DNA from: Synechococcus sp. RS9909
Lineage (GTDB): Bacteria; Cyanobacteriota; Cyanobacteriia; PCC-6307; Cyanobiaceae
DNA length: 64,000 bases
Assembly: GCF_014279595.1 (NCBI RefSeq)
Contig: NZ_CP047943.1
Location: forward strand, 1,674,001-1,738,000
Direction of reading: 5' to 3'
Shown here one piece after another: positions 17,502 through 24,914 of this stretch. The position numbers and the translations under genes were made by a program. Numbering within the stretch: the first letter of the stretch is position 1; each line of letters begins with the position of its first letter. The notes under the pieces are model-generated. The model was not told where the DNA came from. It was given only the letters and a program-made list of their open reading frames with translations, and did no database searches.

Positions 17502-17576
17502 GGTGTGTGCGTGAGGAGTGCCCCTCCGATCCGGAGTCGAAACAAGGTCAGACGCCTGGATTCGGATGTGCAACAG

Positions 17577-17602
17577 AGCCCTGCCTTCGGCGGGGCTTTT
17601 TT
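17577..17602 (+). terminator. Intrinsic terminator without an obvious upstream gene
   Basis: An 8-bp stem AGCCCTGC / GCGGGGCT (one T-G pair) with a CTTCG loop, followed by six T. It is oriented for plus-strand transcription. No plus-strand coding sequence precedes it within 400 bp, so it may end a small RNA or a decayed gene. Confidence 0.7.
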
Positions 17603-17708
17603 CTTGCTCCCCCTCCCGAACGCATCCAGAAGCACCCGGGAAAATGACGCAACCGCTACACCCGCTGCAGCACCGAGTCGGTTCAGTGCAAGGAGATTCG
17701 GCGACGCG

Positions 17709-17906
17709 ATGCGCGCGCTCTCCATCCACCTCCTGATCCTGGCCCGACTGGTGGCCAACGACGGCATCTTCCTCGACAAGCGGCGCATGCCCCAGCGCAC
17801 CCGTTCGCGCGAGGTGAATGCGGCGATTCAACGCACCTGGCGCCGGGGCGGACGACCACAATCTGGACAATCAGCCGATCGTCCACACCAGATCTGGTGC
17901 ACCTGA
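17709..17906 (+). CDS. Possible 65-residue basic hypothetical protein
   Basis: A frame MRALSIHLLILARLVANDGIFLDKRRMPQRTRSREV... starting at 17709, rich in Arg after residue 23. An AGGAG lies 13 bp upstream, too far for a standard ribosome site. No family is recognised. Its end runs through the first copy of a 15-bp direct repeat. Plausible but unproven. Confidence 0.35.
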   Translation: MRALSIHLLILARLVANDGIFLDKRRMPQRTRSREVNAAIQRTWRRGGRPQSGQSADRPHQIWCT

Positions 17907-17979
17907 GCCCGGAAGCACCAACGTGGTGATGCAGGCCTCCCGAAAGGGTGCCAAACCCGGCCCACCACACCAGATCTGG
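17883..17979. repeat. 15-bp direct repeat with palindromic core
   Basis: CCACACCAGATCTGG occurs at 17883-17897 and again at 17965-17979, 82 bp apart. The core CCAGATCTGG is a perfect 10-bp palindrome. It could be a duplicated operator or a footprint of a mobile element. Confidence 0.6.
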
Positions 17980-18095
17980 GACTTGCGCCGAGCCAACCAC
18001 CAGGACTATTGGTATGGGCGGTGGATGGCATGACGCGCTTTCGCTCTAACGTCCGCTCAGGGTCGGGTGATGGGGCACATCACCGACTGACGTGA

Positions 18096-18123
18096 CCCCC
18101 GGTCTTGAAGCCGGGGGATTTTT
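18096..18123 (+). terminator. GC-rich hairpin with T-run (terminator or IS200/IS605-like end)
   Basis: A 7-bp perfect arm pair, CCCCCGG / CCGGGGG, around TCTTGAAG is followed by ATTTTT. It would serve as a plus-strand terminator. Hairpins of this form, followed by TTTTTATGG, also resemble subterminal structures at the ends of IS200/IS605 elements. No transposase is nearby. Confidence 0.55.
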
Positions 18124-18168
18124 ATGGGGCCTTGCTACCACCGGGGGGTCCAGGTCGTTTCTGCCTCG

Positions 18169-19194
18169 ATGACCATCTATCCCGGCCGCCACCTCTCCCC
18201 CGAACTGCGCCAGTGCCTGGGCCGAGCCGGCCTGCCCTGCCTGATGACCATGGCGCGCCTGCACGGCGAGCCATCGAAGCGGGCCCTGGCGGCGATTCGC
18301 GGCATCCGTGATCACCTGCTGGAGTTGCCGGACGTGGATCTGAGCCGTCTGCCCAGCCTGGAGCCGGAGGCGATGGCCGCGGGCATCACGGCCTGCGATG
18401 CCGATCCGGAATGGCGGGAACGCATCCTGCGCGGCATGACCCTGGTGGCCCTATTCGATGGAGAGCCGAGCCCTGAGGCCCTCGAACTGCTGGAACGCAC
18501 CGCCCGCAGCTTTCAGGTGAACGCCTCGCCGGTGCGCTCCTACCGGAATGTGATGCAGGAGCGACTGGGGATGGTGCGTCTGGATCTGGCTCGACGCAGC
18601 TTTGTGCGCGATGCGGCTCGCGCCACGCTGCGGGATGGGGGTCTGCCGATGTTGGCCGCCACCTTGAAGGTGCTGAGCGGACACCGTGATCAGGCAACGC
18701 TGGAGCGGTTCCAGGCTCTGGAGGACTACCCGAACGGCAGCTTCGGCAAGGCCTACGCCGACTTCATCAGCATCAATCAATTCAATTTCCCGGGTGATGT
18801 GGGCGGTCCGCCAGTGCCGGTGTTTCGCCACGATTGTTGCCATGTGCTCGGCGGATACGGCACCACGGCAGCGGAAGAGGGCGGTGTGGTGGGCTTCCAG
18901 GCCGGTTTCGAGCAGCTCGATCCCTTTGATGTGGTGATGTTTGCCATGGCGGAATTCGAGCTGGGGATCGGCGCCTCACCGTTCATCCCTGGGGAATTCG
19001 GTCAACTCGATCCCGACCGCCTGTTCGCAGGGCTGGAACATGGCAGCCACGTGACCACCGATCTGATCCGCGACATCGATCCCTGGGACCATTTCGCCGA
19101 TCCGCTGGAGGAGGTGCGGGAGCGCTTCGCCATTCCGCCCCGGGGCCGCTCTCCTGAGTATCCCCAGCCCAGTGCTGCCCCTAGTCAGGGGTGA
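18169..19194 (+). CDS. COQ4-like protein
   Basis: A roughly 341-residue soluble protein. The C-terminal half carries FRHDCCHVLGGYGTTAAEEGGVVGFQAG, resembling the HDxxH...E metal/lipid motif of COQ4, the quinone-biosynthesis organiser. The N-terminal half is helical and Arg/Leu-rich. Cyanobacteria make plastoquinone, not ubiquinone, so a role in plastoquinone or lipid handling is only inferred. Start: ATG at 18169, because the preceding in-frame residues run into the hairpin region. Its 3' end overlaps the convergent DUF2256 gene by 14 bp. Confidence 0.65.
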   Translation: MTIYPGRHLSPELRQCLGRAGLPCLMTMARLHGEPSKRALAAIRGIRDHLLELPDVDLSRLPSLEPEAMAAGITACDADPEWRERILRGMTLVALFDGEPSPEALELLERTARSFQVNASPVRSYRNVMQERLGMVRLDLARRSFVRDAARATLRDGGLPMLAATLKVLSGHRDQATLERFQALEDYPNGSFGKAYADFISINQFNFPGDVGGPPVPVFRHDCCHVLGGYGTTAAEEGGVVGFQAGFEQLDPFDVVMFAMAEFELGIGASPFIPGEFGQLDPDRLFAGLEHGSHVTTDLIRDIDPWDHFADPLEEVRERFAIPPRGRSPEYPQPSAAPSQG

Positions 19195-19357
19195 GCTCAG
19201 TATGACGCTCGCGCTGTTGCTGACGGTTGCGATCACGGCGACACCGCTCTGAGCAGTAGCGCACCTCATCCCACACGTCCTTCCACTTGCGACGCCACTG
19301 AAACGGACGACCGCACACGGCACAGATCTTGGTGGGGCGATCACGCGGGCGCGTCAT
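19181..19357 (-). CDS. DUF2256 small zinc-finger-like protein
   Basis: A 58-residue protein with the clear DUF2256 signature: KICAVCGRPFQWRRKW, then DEVRYCSERCRRDR. Four cysteines in two CxxC-type pairs suggest a zinc ribbon. The very basic C-terminus suggests nucleic-acid contact. Its start overlaps the stop of the upstream PilZ-like gene by 17 bp, and its end overlaps the COQ4-like gene. Function is unknown. Confidence 0.85.
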   Translation of the reverse strand: MTRPRDRPTKICAVCGRPFQWRRKWKDVWDEVRYCSERCRRDRNRQQQRERHTELTPD

Positions 19358-19598
19358 TGGGGCGAAGCCATTGCACCCCGAGGGCTGCGATCATCTCAGC
19401 ATCATCATCACGCCATCGCACCCACACCCGATGGAGCTCAGACTCACCAGTCGTCGAAGGGATCCGAAGCTGCGCCTGATCTCCCGGCTGCAGCCGACAT
19501 TCGTTGGCGATCGCCAGGCAGGCTCCACCCTCACCGAGATCAAGCAGGTCGGCTGCAATTGCTGTTCGAAATCTGAGCTCATGCGCTGCGAAGGGCAA
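19341..19598 (-). CDS. PilZ-like c-di-GMP receptor domain protein
   Basis: A compact beta-rich domain: HELRFRTAIAADLLDLGEGGACLAI, QPGDQAQLRI and HRVWVRWRDDDAEMIAALGVQWL. This matches the layout of a PilZ domain (Arg-containing N-terminus, a D-x-x-x-G-G element, a late strand containing GVQ). No ATG precedes the domain. A TTG at 19598 inside the end of the GGDEF/EAL gene is the likely start, giving 85 residues and a 20-bp overlap. It probably senses the c-di-GMP handled by the upstream enzyme. Confidence 0.6.
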   Translation of the reverse strand: MPFAAHELRFRTAIAADLLDLGEGGACLAIANECRLQPGDQAQLRIPSTTGESELHRVWVRWRDDDAEMIAALGVQWLRPNDAPA

Positions 19599-21300
19599 CC
19601 AAGTGCTCGGCGAACTGCTCTGCCGGCATGGGCCGCTGGAACAGATAGCCCTGGAACCCGTCACAGCCCATCTCCAGCAGGGCATTCTGCTGCTGCTCGT
19701 TTTCCACGCCTTCGGCCAACGCCACCATGCCGAGGTCGTGGATCAATTGAATCGAGCGGCGAACAATCGCAAGGTCAACCGGATCGCGTTGCATCCGCTG
19801 CACAAAGCTCCCGTCGATCTTGATTGTGGTTGCCGGCAGCACCCGCAAGGTGAGCAAGGAGGCGTAGCCGGTGCCGAAATCATCGATCGCCAGCTGAAAA
19901 CCCGCCTCCAGCAGAGCGATGAGTTGGTTGCGAGACACCTCCAAATGCTGCAGCAGCGCTGTTTCGGTGATTTCCAACTCAAAAGCCGACGGATCGAGCC
20001 GATAACGCGCCAAGGTCGCCAAAAACACCTGATCAAGCTGGCGATGGGCAACACCGAGCAGAGCCGCGGATAGATTGATCGCCAGACGCGGAACCTGCAG
20101 GTTCTTCTGCTGCCACTGCACCACCTGGGCGCAGGCCGCGTCCAGAACCCAATCGGTGATGGCGGCAATCTGCCCAGATTGCTCCGCCAGCGGGATGAAC
20201 ACGCCGGGCGGCACGAGATGGCCTTGAGGATGCCTCCATCGGAGCAGCACCTCGGCACCCAACAGGGCACCATCACGGCCCACCTGGGCCTGAAACACAA
20301 GATGAAAATCTTGGTGCTTGATCGCCTGCTGCAGATCGGCCTCCAGCGAAAGCTGCTGGTGGATGCGCTCACTGATCGCGGCGCTATACAAACAGCGGCC
20401 CTGCTTCGCCCGCCGCTTGGCCTCCATCAGTGCGGTGTTGGCGGACTGCACCAGGGCGATGGGGTCATGACCGTGGGTGGGGAAATGGCTGGCACCCACC
20501 GACGCCGTGGGTGCGAGGGACTGTTGCAACGGGTCTGCATTCAAAGCGCCGACAAGCGCCTGAATCGAGTCAACCCAGCTGGCCATTTGCTCGAAGGCTG
20601 CGGGAATCACCACCAAAAACTCATCACTCTCCAAACGCGCAATCAGGGCATCGGCGGGCAACTGATCGCGCAAGCGGGCTGCCAGGGCGACCAACAAGCG
20701 ATCGCCCGCAGCGACGCCGAAGCTGTCGTTGAACGCCTGAAAACCATCGAGGTCGAGGTTGATGAGGGCCAGCGCCTCCCCAGGCTCGTCGCCACAGCGA
20801 CGGGTCAGCTCACGCATGAGCGCCTGACGGTTGAGCAGCGTCGTCAACGGATCGGTGAAGGCAAGACGGGCCAGCTCCTGCTCCGTTTCAGCCAGGGCGG
20901 TAATGTCCTGAACGATGCCAACGGAACGCAGGGGCTTCCCCTGGCGATCGAGGCTGGTGGTGGCTCGTGCCTGAATCACCTTCAGCTGGCCATCGGGTGT
21001 GACGACGCGGTGGCGCATGTCGTATGCCTGCCCGGTGGCCACAGAGCTGCGATAAGCCTGATCGACGCGCTCGCGTTCGTCGGGATGGACGCAGGACAGG
21101 AACAGGGCGTAGTCGGGGGTGATGGTGGGCGCAATCCCGAAGACCCGATGGGTGCCCAACGACCAGAGCAACTCACCGCTGGCGTGAATCAGCTCCCAGC
21201 TCCCCATCATGCCGAGCTGCTCCGCTTCGATCAGCAGCTGCTTCAATCGATCAGTCAGGCTCTCGCGCTTGAACTGCATGCTGAGAGCAAGCCGATTCAA
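19579..21300 (-). CDS. PAS-GGDEF-EAL cyclic-di-GMP enzyme
   Basis: A 573-residue signalling protein: an N-terminal PAS domain (about 25-140), a GGDEF domain (about 150-310) and an EAL domain (about 320-570). The GGDEF signature is degenerate (RLESDEFLVV), so cyclase activity is doubtful. The EAL domain keeps its catalytic elements: AEVLLRW (EVL variant), ELEITETALL, IDDFGTGYASL, KIDGSFV, ALAEGVEN and GYLFQRPMP. It most likely acts as a c-di-GMP phosphodiesterase regulated through PAS and perhaps GTP binding. No transmembrane segment is present. It overlaps a PilZ-like gene and heads a three-gene operon. Confidence 0.9.
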   Translation of the reverse strand: MNRLALSMQFKRESLTDRLKQLLIEAEQLGMMGSWELIHASGELLWSLGTHRVFGIAPTITPDYALFLSCVHPDERERVDQAYRSSVATGQAYDMRHRVVTPDGQLKVIQARATTSLDRQGKPLRSVGIVQDITALAETEQELARLAFTDPLTTLLNRQALMRELTRRCGDEPGEALALINLDLDGFQAFNDSFGVAAGDRLLVALAARLRDQLPADALIARLESDEFLVVIPAAFEQMASWVDSIQALVGALNADPLQQSLAPTASVGASHFPTHGHDPIALVQSANTALMEAKRRAKQGRCLYSAAISERIHQQLSLEADLQQAIKHQDFHLVFQAQVGRDGALLGAEVLLRWRHPQGHLVPPGVFIPLAEQSGQIAAITDWVLDAACAQVVQWQQKNLQVPRLAINLSAALLGVAHRQLDQVFLATLARYRLDPSAFELEITETALLQHLEVSRNQLIALLEAGFQLAIDDFGTGYASLLTLRVLPATTIKIDGSFVQRMQRDPVDLAIVRRSIQLIHDLGMVALAEGVENEQQQNALLEMGCDGFQGYLFQRPMPAEQFAEHLVALRSA

Positions 21301-21411
21301 AAAACTGCAATCAATTTACTGAGAACTGATGCAGGCGCACAGACTGAGCGGCGGCTTGACGCTGCAGATGGAATTGCTGGGAACGAGTCTGCAGCGACAC
21401 CTGATCAATTG

Positions 21412-21778
21412 ATGCAGAAACTTCACACCCTGCCGCTGCACCTGGGCGAAGGGCTCTGGCAGGAACTGCTGGCCGATGTGCAGAGCTGGGAGGATCTCAC
21501 CAGCCACCTCGATCGCCTGCGCGACAACAACAACCTGTTTGTGGGCCTGCGCCTGGAGGGCCGAATTCCAGCTGGAGAACGTGAGCGGCACCCTGGTGGG
21601 CTTCTGGACCCCCAGCTATGCCCGCACGATCAACGTGCCGGGATACCACCTGCATCTGCTCAGCGATGACCATCAACACGGGGGCCACGTGCTCGATCTG
21701 CACTGCCGCGAGCTCAAGGTGGCTCTGCACCGCGAAGATGAACTCCATCTCGCCCTGCCGGAAAGCAAACACAGTTGA
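21412..21778 (+). pseudogene. budA: Alpha-acetolactate decarboxylase remnant
   Basis: The second half encodes an unmistakable BudA C-terminus: EFQLENVSGTLVGFWTPSYARTINVPGYHLHLLSDD and GGHVLDLHC, including the two metal-binding His of the HLH motif and the later His. A different frame just upstream encodes DLTSHLDRLRDNNNLFVGLRLEG, the preceding BudA segment. The frames join at about 21560 with roughly 30 conserved residues missing between them. The N-terminal domain of about 100 residues is absent altogether. So there is a frameshift with internal deletion plus N-terminal loss. Intact BudA converts acetolactate to acetoin. Confidence 0.85.
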
Positions 21779-22506
21779 CCTCCCCACCCCCGGCATCACC
21801 CTTGGACCTGCGTTCTCTCGAGTTGCACCAGAGCCAGGAGCTGCTGGAGTGGATCATCCGTTTCGATGCGGTCACCGTGCGGGAACGGGTGGAGGCGATG
21901 CGGCGTCGCTGGCCCGATGACAGTTCCTTCGCCCTGGCTCAGCGGGCCTTCGATCAGGCCGGCCTCTGGGTGATCGGGGCGGGGGTGGTGACCGGCCTGG
22001 CCGCCAATCCCCTCCTCGGTGTGGTGGGCACCCTGGCGGACCTCTCGATCACTGTGCGCACCCAGATCTTCGCGGCCGCCTGCGCAGCGGAACTGCTGAT
22101 CCCCGGTTTTCTCGATGCCGAGACCGCCCGTCAGGAATTACTGCTGCCGATCTTCGGCACCGGTGTGATCAGTCAGGTGGGGCTGGAGCTGGGCGTCAAG
22201 GCCCTCAACACCGCCAGCCGCGAGGTGGTGGTGAAACTGCTGAAACGCCAGGGGGCGGAGATCGTGAACCGGGTGACGGCACGGGCCCTGGGGCGGCGCG
22301 CCATGCAACAGGGGCTCATCACCAAAACCCTGCCCTTGCTGGGGGGCCTGCTCGGTGGTGGCTGGAACGCCGTGGAGGTGCGGCTGGTGCGCGATCGCAC
22401 CCTGCGTTATCTCACCAACCACAGCCTCGATGCCTCTCCCGTGATCGACGTGGAAGCCCGACCGATCGACACGGCCCAGAAGGTTCAGCAGGAACCATTT
22501 TGGTAG
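21775..22506 (+). CDS. EcsC/DUF697-like membrane-associated protein
   Basis: A 243-residue protein. The central hydrophobic region (LWVIGAGVVTGLAANPLLGVVGTLADLSITVRTQIF) and a second one (KTLPLLGGLLGGGWNAVEVRLV) are reminiscent of EcsC and DUF697 proteins. Soluble N- and C-terminal tails flank them. Function is unknown. The TTG start at 21775 overlaps the end of the budA remnant (TTGA). No other start fits the domain. Confidence 0.6.
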   Translation: MTSPPPASPLDLRSLELHQSQELLEWIIRFDAVTVRERVEAMRRRWPDDSSFALAQRAFDQAGLWVIGAGVVTGLAANPLLGVVGTLADLSITVRTQIFAAACAAELLIPGFLDAETARQELLLPIFGTGVISQVGLELGVKALNTASREVVVKLLKRQGAEIVNRVTARALGRRAMQQGLITKTLPLLGGLLGGGWNAVEVRLVRDRTLRYLTNHSLDASPVIDVEARPIDTAQKVQQEPFW

Positions 22507-22611
22507 CAACTGTTACAGACATCCCCTTAGAATGTGCTCACGTTGAGCCCCTCGGGGCTGCAGTTCGTTCCACGCCAGGCAACGGGGGCGTGGGCACTGT
22601 GGAGTTCCACC

Positions 22612-22788
22612 ATGAACACCCTCGATCTCACCCGCAATCGCATCCAGAAAGCGGAAGCCTTGCGCGAAGCGCAGCGCCTGATGGCGAAGGCCTACCGGGG
22701 CGTCGAATACATCGATGCCCATCACACGGCCCAGAAACCCAAGAAGCCCACCGAACTCCGCTACCGCGGTGTTCGCTACAGCGTCTGA
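22612..22788 (+). CDS. DUF4278-type small protein
   Basis: A 58-residue basic protein. The C-terminal LRYRGVRY is the DUF4278 signature, a small cyanobacterial family. The N-terminal half, IQKAEALREAQRLMAKAYRGVEY, is an amphipathic helix ending in a second RGV.Y copy. Start ATG at 22612. The leader contains a TAGAAT -10-like box (22528-22533) and a small AGCCCC/GGGGCT hairpin. A terminator follows the gene. Confidence 0.7.
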   Translation: MNTLDLTRNRIQKAEALREAQRLMAKAYRGVEYIDAHHTAQKPKKPTELRYRGVRYSV

Positions 22789-22813
22789 GCCCGGTTTCAG
22801 GCCCCACAAAAAG

Positions 22814-22843
22814 CGGCGGGTGTCTCACGCCCGCCGTTTCGTT
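22814..22843 (+). terminator. Intrinsic terminator after the DUF4278 gene
   Basis: Stem CGGCGGG / CCCGCCG with a 9-nt loop, followed by TTTCGTTT, 26 bp past the stop codon. Confidence 0.75.
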
Positions 22844-22981
22844 TGCCGATTTCAGGACGCCGTCCTGCCCCGCAAGTTTGCCGCAGATTGACGCGTTGGC
22901 CGAGGTTTGACTCAGCGTTTCGGGCCTTCAACCTGTGACTGAATCTGATCTCCAGCGCGCTGGCGCCGATGCGCACGGCGC

Positions 22982-23125
22982 TCAGGTCTGCTCCTGGGCG
23001 AGCAGATCCTCTGAGAGCATTAACAGGGCGAGGCCCATCAAGGCAAAGCTGATGCCGAGATCGGCAAAATGGCTGGATTCGAGGGTGCGCGCGGCCTGCA
23101 GATGCTGGGACCAGGTCAGGCGCAT
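22982..23125 (-). CDS. 47-residue small hypothetical protein
   Basis: A frame MRLTWSQHLQAARTLESSHFADLGISFALMGLALLMLSEDLLAQEQT. The central segment is a short hydrophobic helix flanked by polar ends. Codon use matches neighbours. No family is recognised and there is no strong ribosome site. Confidence 0.45.
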   Translation of the reverse strand: MRLTWSQHLQAARTLESSHFADLGISFALMGLALLMLSEDLLAQEQT

Positions 23126-23278
23126 GGGAACTCGTCAGACCTGCCGAATCTGACGGCGGCACGGGCCAGACGCGAGCAGCGTTACAACCCGAAACACTGA
23201 CAATCGGGGCATGGCGTGGCTGTTGTTACAGCTTGAACGTGTCCACTCGATACATTCACGTCCATCCATTGGAGGCTG

Positions 23279-23527
23279 ATGAACATGACGAGCGGAATTC
23301 AGTTCACCACCGAACAGCTGTTTCACGTGGAGCAGTTCAACCGAGCCCTGGATGCCACCAGTGATCCCACCCAACTGCGGGATCTGGCCAAACAGCTGCT
23401 GAAGGCCTGGCAAACCCAGAAAGCGGCCACAACCTGGATCATGCATCAGCAACTGCAGGGCTCCACCAATGCCTGGGCCATGGCCCGTTCCCTGCAACAC
23501 GACCAGGCCGATCCAAACGCCGACTAG
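23279..23527 (+). CDS. Small conserved-looking hypothetical protein
   Basis: An 82-residue soluble helical protein (QFTTEQLFHVEQFNRALD..., LAKQLLKAWQTQKAATTWIMHQQLQ). GGAG five bases before the ATG is a good ribosome site. The helix-turn-helix hairpin and EQxF start are faintly like the NblA phycobilisome-degradation family, but key residues do not line up well. I leave the function open. Its 3' end overlaps the convergent membrane gene by 4 bp. Confidence 0.65.
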   Translation: MNMTSGIQFTTEQLFHVEQFNRALDATSDPTQLRDLAKQLLKAWQTQKAATTWIMHQQLQGSTNAWAMARSLQHDQADPNAD

Positions 23528-23877
23528 CCGAAGAGCATCCACAGCCCCACCAGCAAAGCGGCCACGGCTCCCGCACTCAGTAACACCAATAGCGTGAGCC
23601 CCAGGCCAGCGGCCACCACAAAGCGGCGGGTGGTGAGCGGAAACAACAGATACAGGCTCAGGCCCAGGGCCAGGGGCCACAGCGGAGGGATGATCAAACA
23701 GATGAGGGTGAGCGCCCACAATTTGCCGCGGTTGCGCTCGATCTGCTGCTGGCGCTGCCGCAACCGAGCTTCCGCCTCGGCTGCCGAAAGCGCCTCCTCA
23801 TCGCTGAGCCAGCGCCCAAGCCGCTGAGCCTGGGCGAAGTCGCGTTCAATCTGAAATCTGTTCGCGGAATCAGCCAT
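23524..23877 (-). CDS. Two-helix membrane hypothetical protein
   Basis: 117 residues. The N-terminal half is a charged coiled-coil-like helix (FAQAQRLGRWLSDEEALSAAEAEARLRQRQQQIERNRG). It is followed by two hydrophobic hairpin segments (LWALTLICLIIPPLWPLALGLSLYLLF and FVVAAGLGLTLLVLLSAGAVAALLVGLWM). No family is recognised. The layout suggests a membrane anchor with a cytoplasmic coiled coil. Confidence 0.65.
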   Translation of the reverse strand: MADSANRFQIERDFAQAQRLGRWLSDEEALSAAEAEARLRQRQQQIERNRGKLWALTLICLIIPPLWPLALGLSLYLLFPLTTRRFVVAAGLGLTLLVLLSAGAVAALLVGLWMLFG

Positions 23878-23924
23878 ACCTCACCCTAAATCGATCAGGA
23901 TGGACTGAAGCGAAGAACCGAACC

Positions 23925-24071
23925 ATGCGTGAGATGAGCCTGATGGAGCTGGCTCTGCGGAACCTGGCCAAGGTGGCCGCTGGCGCTGGCATCGCCGCGG
24001 TGCTGCTCTGGCTCACCTACGTGATGCTCGATGTGCAACACATGCAACGTGGTTTCACCCTGCCGAGCTGA
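23925..24071 (+). CDS. 48-residue single-helix membrane protein
   Basis: A frame MREMSLMELALRNLAKVAAGAGIAAVLLWLTYVMLDVQHMQRGFTLPS encodes an amphipathic N-terminus and one transmembrane helix. Codon third positions are strongly G/C, like neighbouring genes. It is divergent from the upstream membrane protein gene. Unknown family. Confidence 0.5.
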   Translation: MREMSLMELALRNLAKVAAGAGIAAVLLWLTYVMLDVQHMQRGFTLPS

Positions 24072-24089
24072 CGCTGAACCCACCCCAGC

Positions 24090-24362
24090 TCAGGCCACGG
24101 CCTGATGGAACGGAGAGGCCATCGCGTTCGAGGCCAGTTCGGGGTCACTGGCATTGGCGGCGAAGTCACTCACGTCCGCGCGGACGCTGAGCAGTTGGCC
24201 ATTGATCGCCATCTGCCAGATCTCCACCCGCGATTCCTCCGGAGCGTTGAACCAATAGGTCTCCGACGGCAGGATCACCTTTTCGAGATAAAAGTGGTTT
24301 TCACCGATACACTTCAGCACCACCATTTTTGGGGTGCTGTTGGTGTAGAGGTAGTCGCCCAT
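24090..24362 (-). CDS. DUF1830 protein
   Basis: A 90-residue protein matching DUF1830, a small cyanobacterial family: LYTNSTPKMVVLKCIGENHFYLEKVILPSETYWFNAPEESRVEIW. One Cys and several aromatic strand residues form the predicted beta core; the C-terminal 25 residues look disordered. Function is unknown. Confidence 0.82.
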   Translation of the reverse strand: MGDYLYTNSTPKMVVLKCIGENHFYLEKVILPSETYWFNAPEESRVEIWQMAINGQLLSVRADVSDFAANASDPELASNAMASPFHQAVA

Positions 24363-24466
24363 TCAGAGAAAAGCTGCTGCTGCCACAGTGGCGCCGACCC
24401 GTCGACCCGGTTTGTCGGATCCAACACAGAACTGCCACTGCTTCAGATTTTGTTCGGAAACAGGAC

Positions 24467-24895
24467 TTAATCCACGAAGCGTTTGTATAGCCAGCGCACA
24501 AAACCACCCACCACGGGCACCGGCGCAAAGGTGGGCCCCACGAAATCGAAGTAGTCGCGGTGATCGCACACCTTGCCCTCCGCGTTGAAGCGCAGGCGAC
24601 TGGTGCCGGGATAGAGGAACTCGATGCCCTTGATCTTCAGACCCATCTCCCACTCCACAAAGGCGGTATCGCCCTCGATCGCGATCGCCCCTGGCGCCAG
24701 AAACACATCATCACAGCGCTGGATCAACCCGTCCTGGGCGGCGATGTAGGCAGCGATGCCCTGCCGCTCCTGGGTGGGATCCTGAAAATGCACGTTCTCG
24801 TCGTAAAGCTCACGCCACTGGGCCTCCGTGGGCGCCGGCTGGCCGTAGGGCTTGGTGAAGAGCGCGCGCAACCGCTCGGAATCATGCAACGCCAT
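24467..24895 (-). CDS. NTF2-like (SnoaL-fold) protein
   Basis: A 142-residue cone-shaped alpha+beta protein of the NTF2-like superfamily. It opens with ALHDSERLRALFTKPYG, then WRELYDENVHFQDPTQERQGIAAYIAAQDGL, and ends in sheet strands (AFVEWEMGLKIKGIEFLYPGTSRLRF...HRDYFDFVG). Members bind or isomerise small ligands, or are structural. No catalytic dyad can be assigned with confidence. The ATG follows two unlikely in-frame codons. Confidence 0.75.
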   Translation of the reverse strand: MALHDSERLRALFTKPYGQPAPTEAQWRELYDENVHFQDPTQERQGIAAYIAAQDGLIQRCDDVFLAPGAIAIEGDTAFVEWEMGLKIKGIEFLYPGTSRLRFNAEGKVCDHRDYFDFVGPTFAPVPVVGGFVRWLYKRFVD

Positions 24896-24914
24896 CAGCA
24901 AGCCGCAAACGCCT

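Larger units (their letters stand above)
17262..18168. other. Gene-poor stretch with scraps, a terminator and repeats
   Basis: About 900 bp with no convincing full-length gene and visibly lower, more variable G+C at its left end. Within it I can support a probable MFS fragment (17406-17501, minus), an orphan intrinsic terminator (17577-17602, plus), a possible 65-codon frame (17709-17906), a 15-bp direct repeat (17883 and 17965) and a hairpin with a T-run at 18096-18123. The stretch adjoins the UPF0014 remnant, so this looks like a scarred deletion or insertion site. Confidence 0.6.

Noticed and set aside
17506-17521. Minus-strand ACTCCTCACGCACAC resembling the ACUCCUCACAC core of the Yfr1 small RNA
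   Set aside because: The core is interrupted, no flanking stem-loops or terminator lie in that orientation, and the usual neighbours of yfr1 (guaB, trxA) are absent.
17502-17870. Minus-strand frame upstream of the MFS-like scrap
   Set aside because: Composition is not transporter-like and it crosses the orphan terminator; only the last 31 codons show any resemblance.
20179-21411. Plus-strand frame leading into the budA remnant
   Set aside because: Antisense to the GGDEF/EAL gene; only the part after about 21412 resembles BudA.
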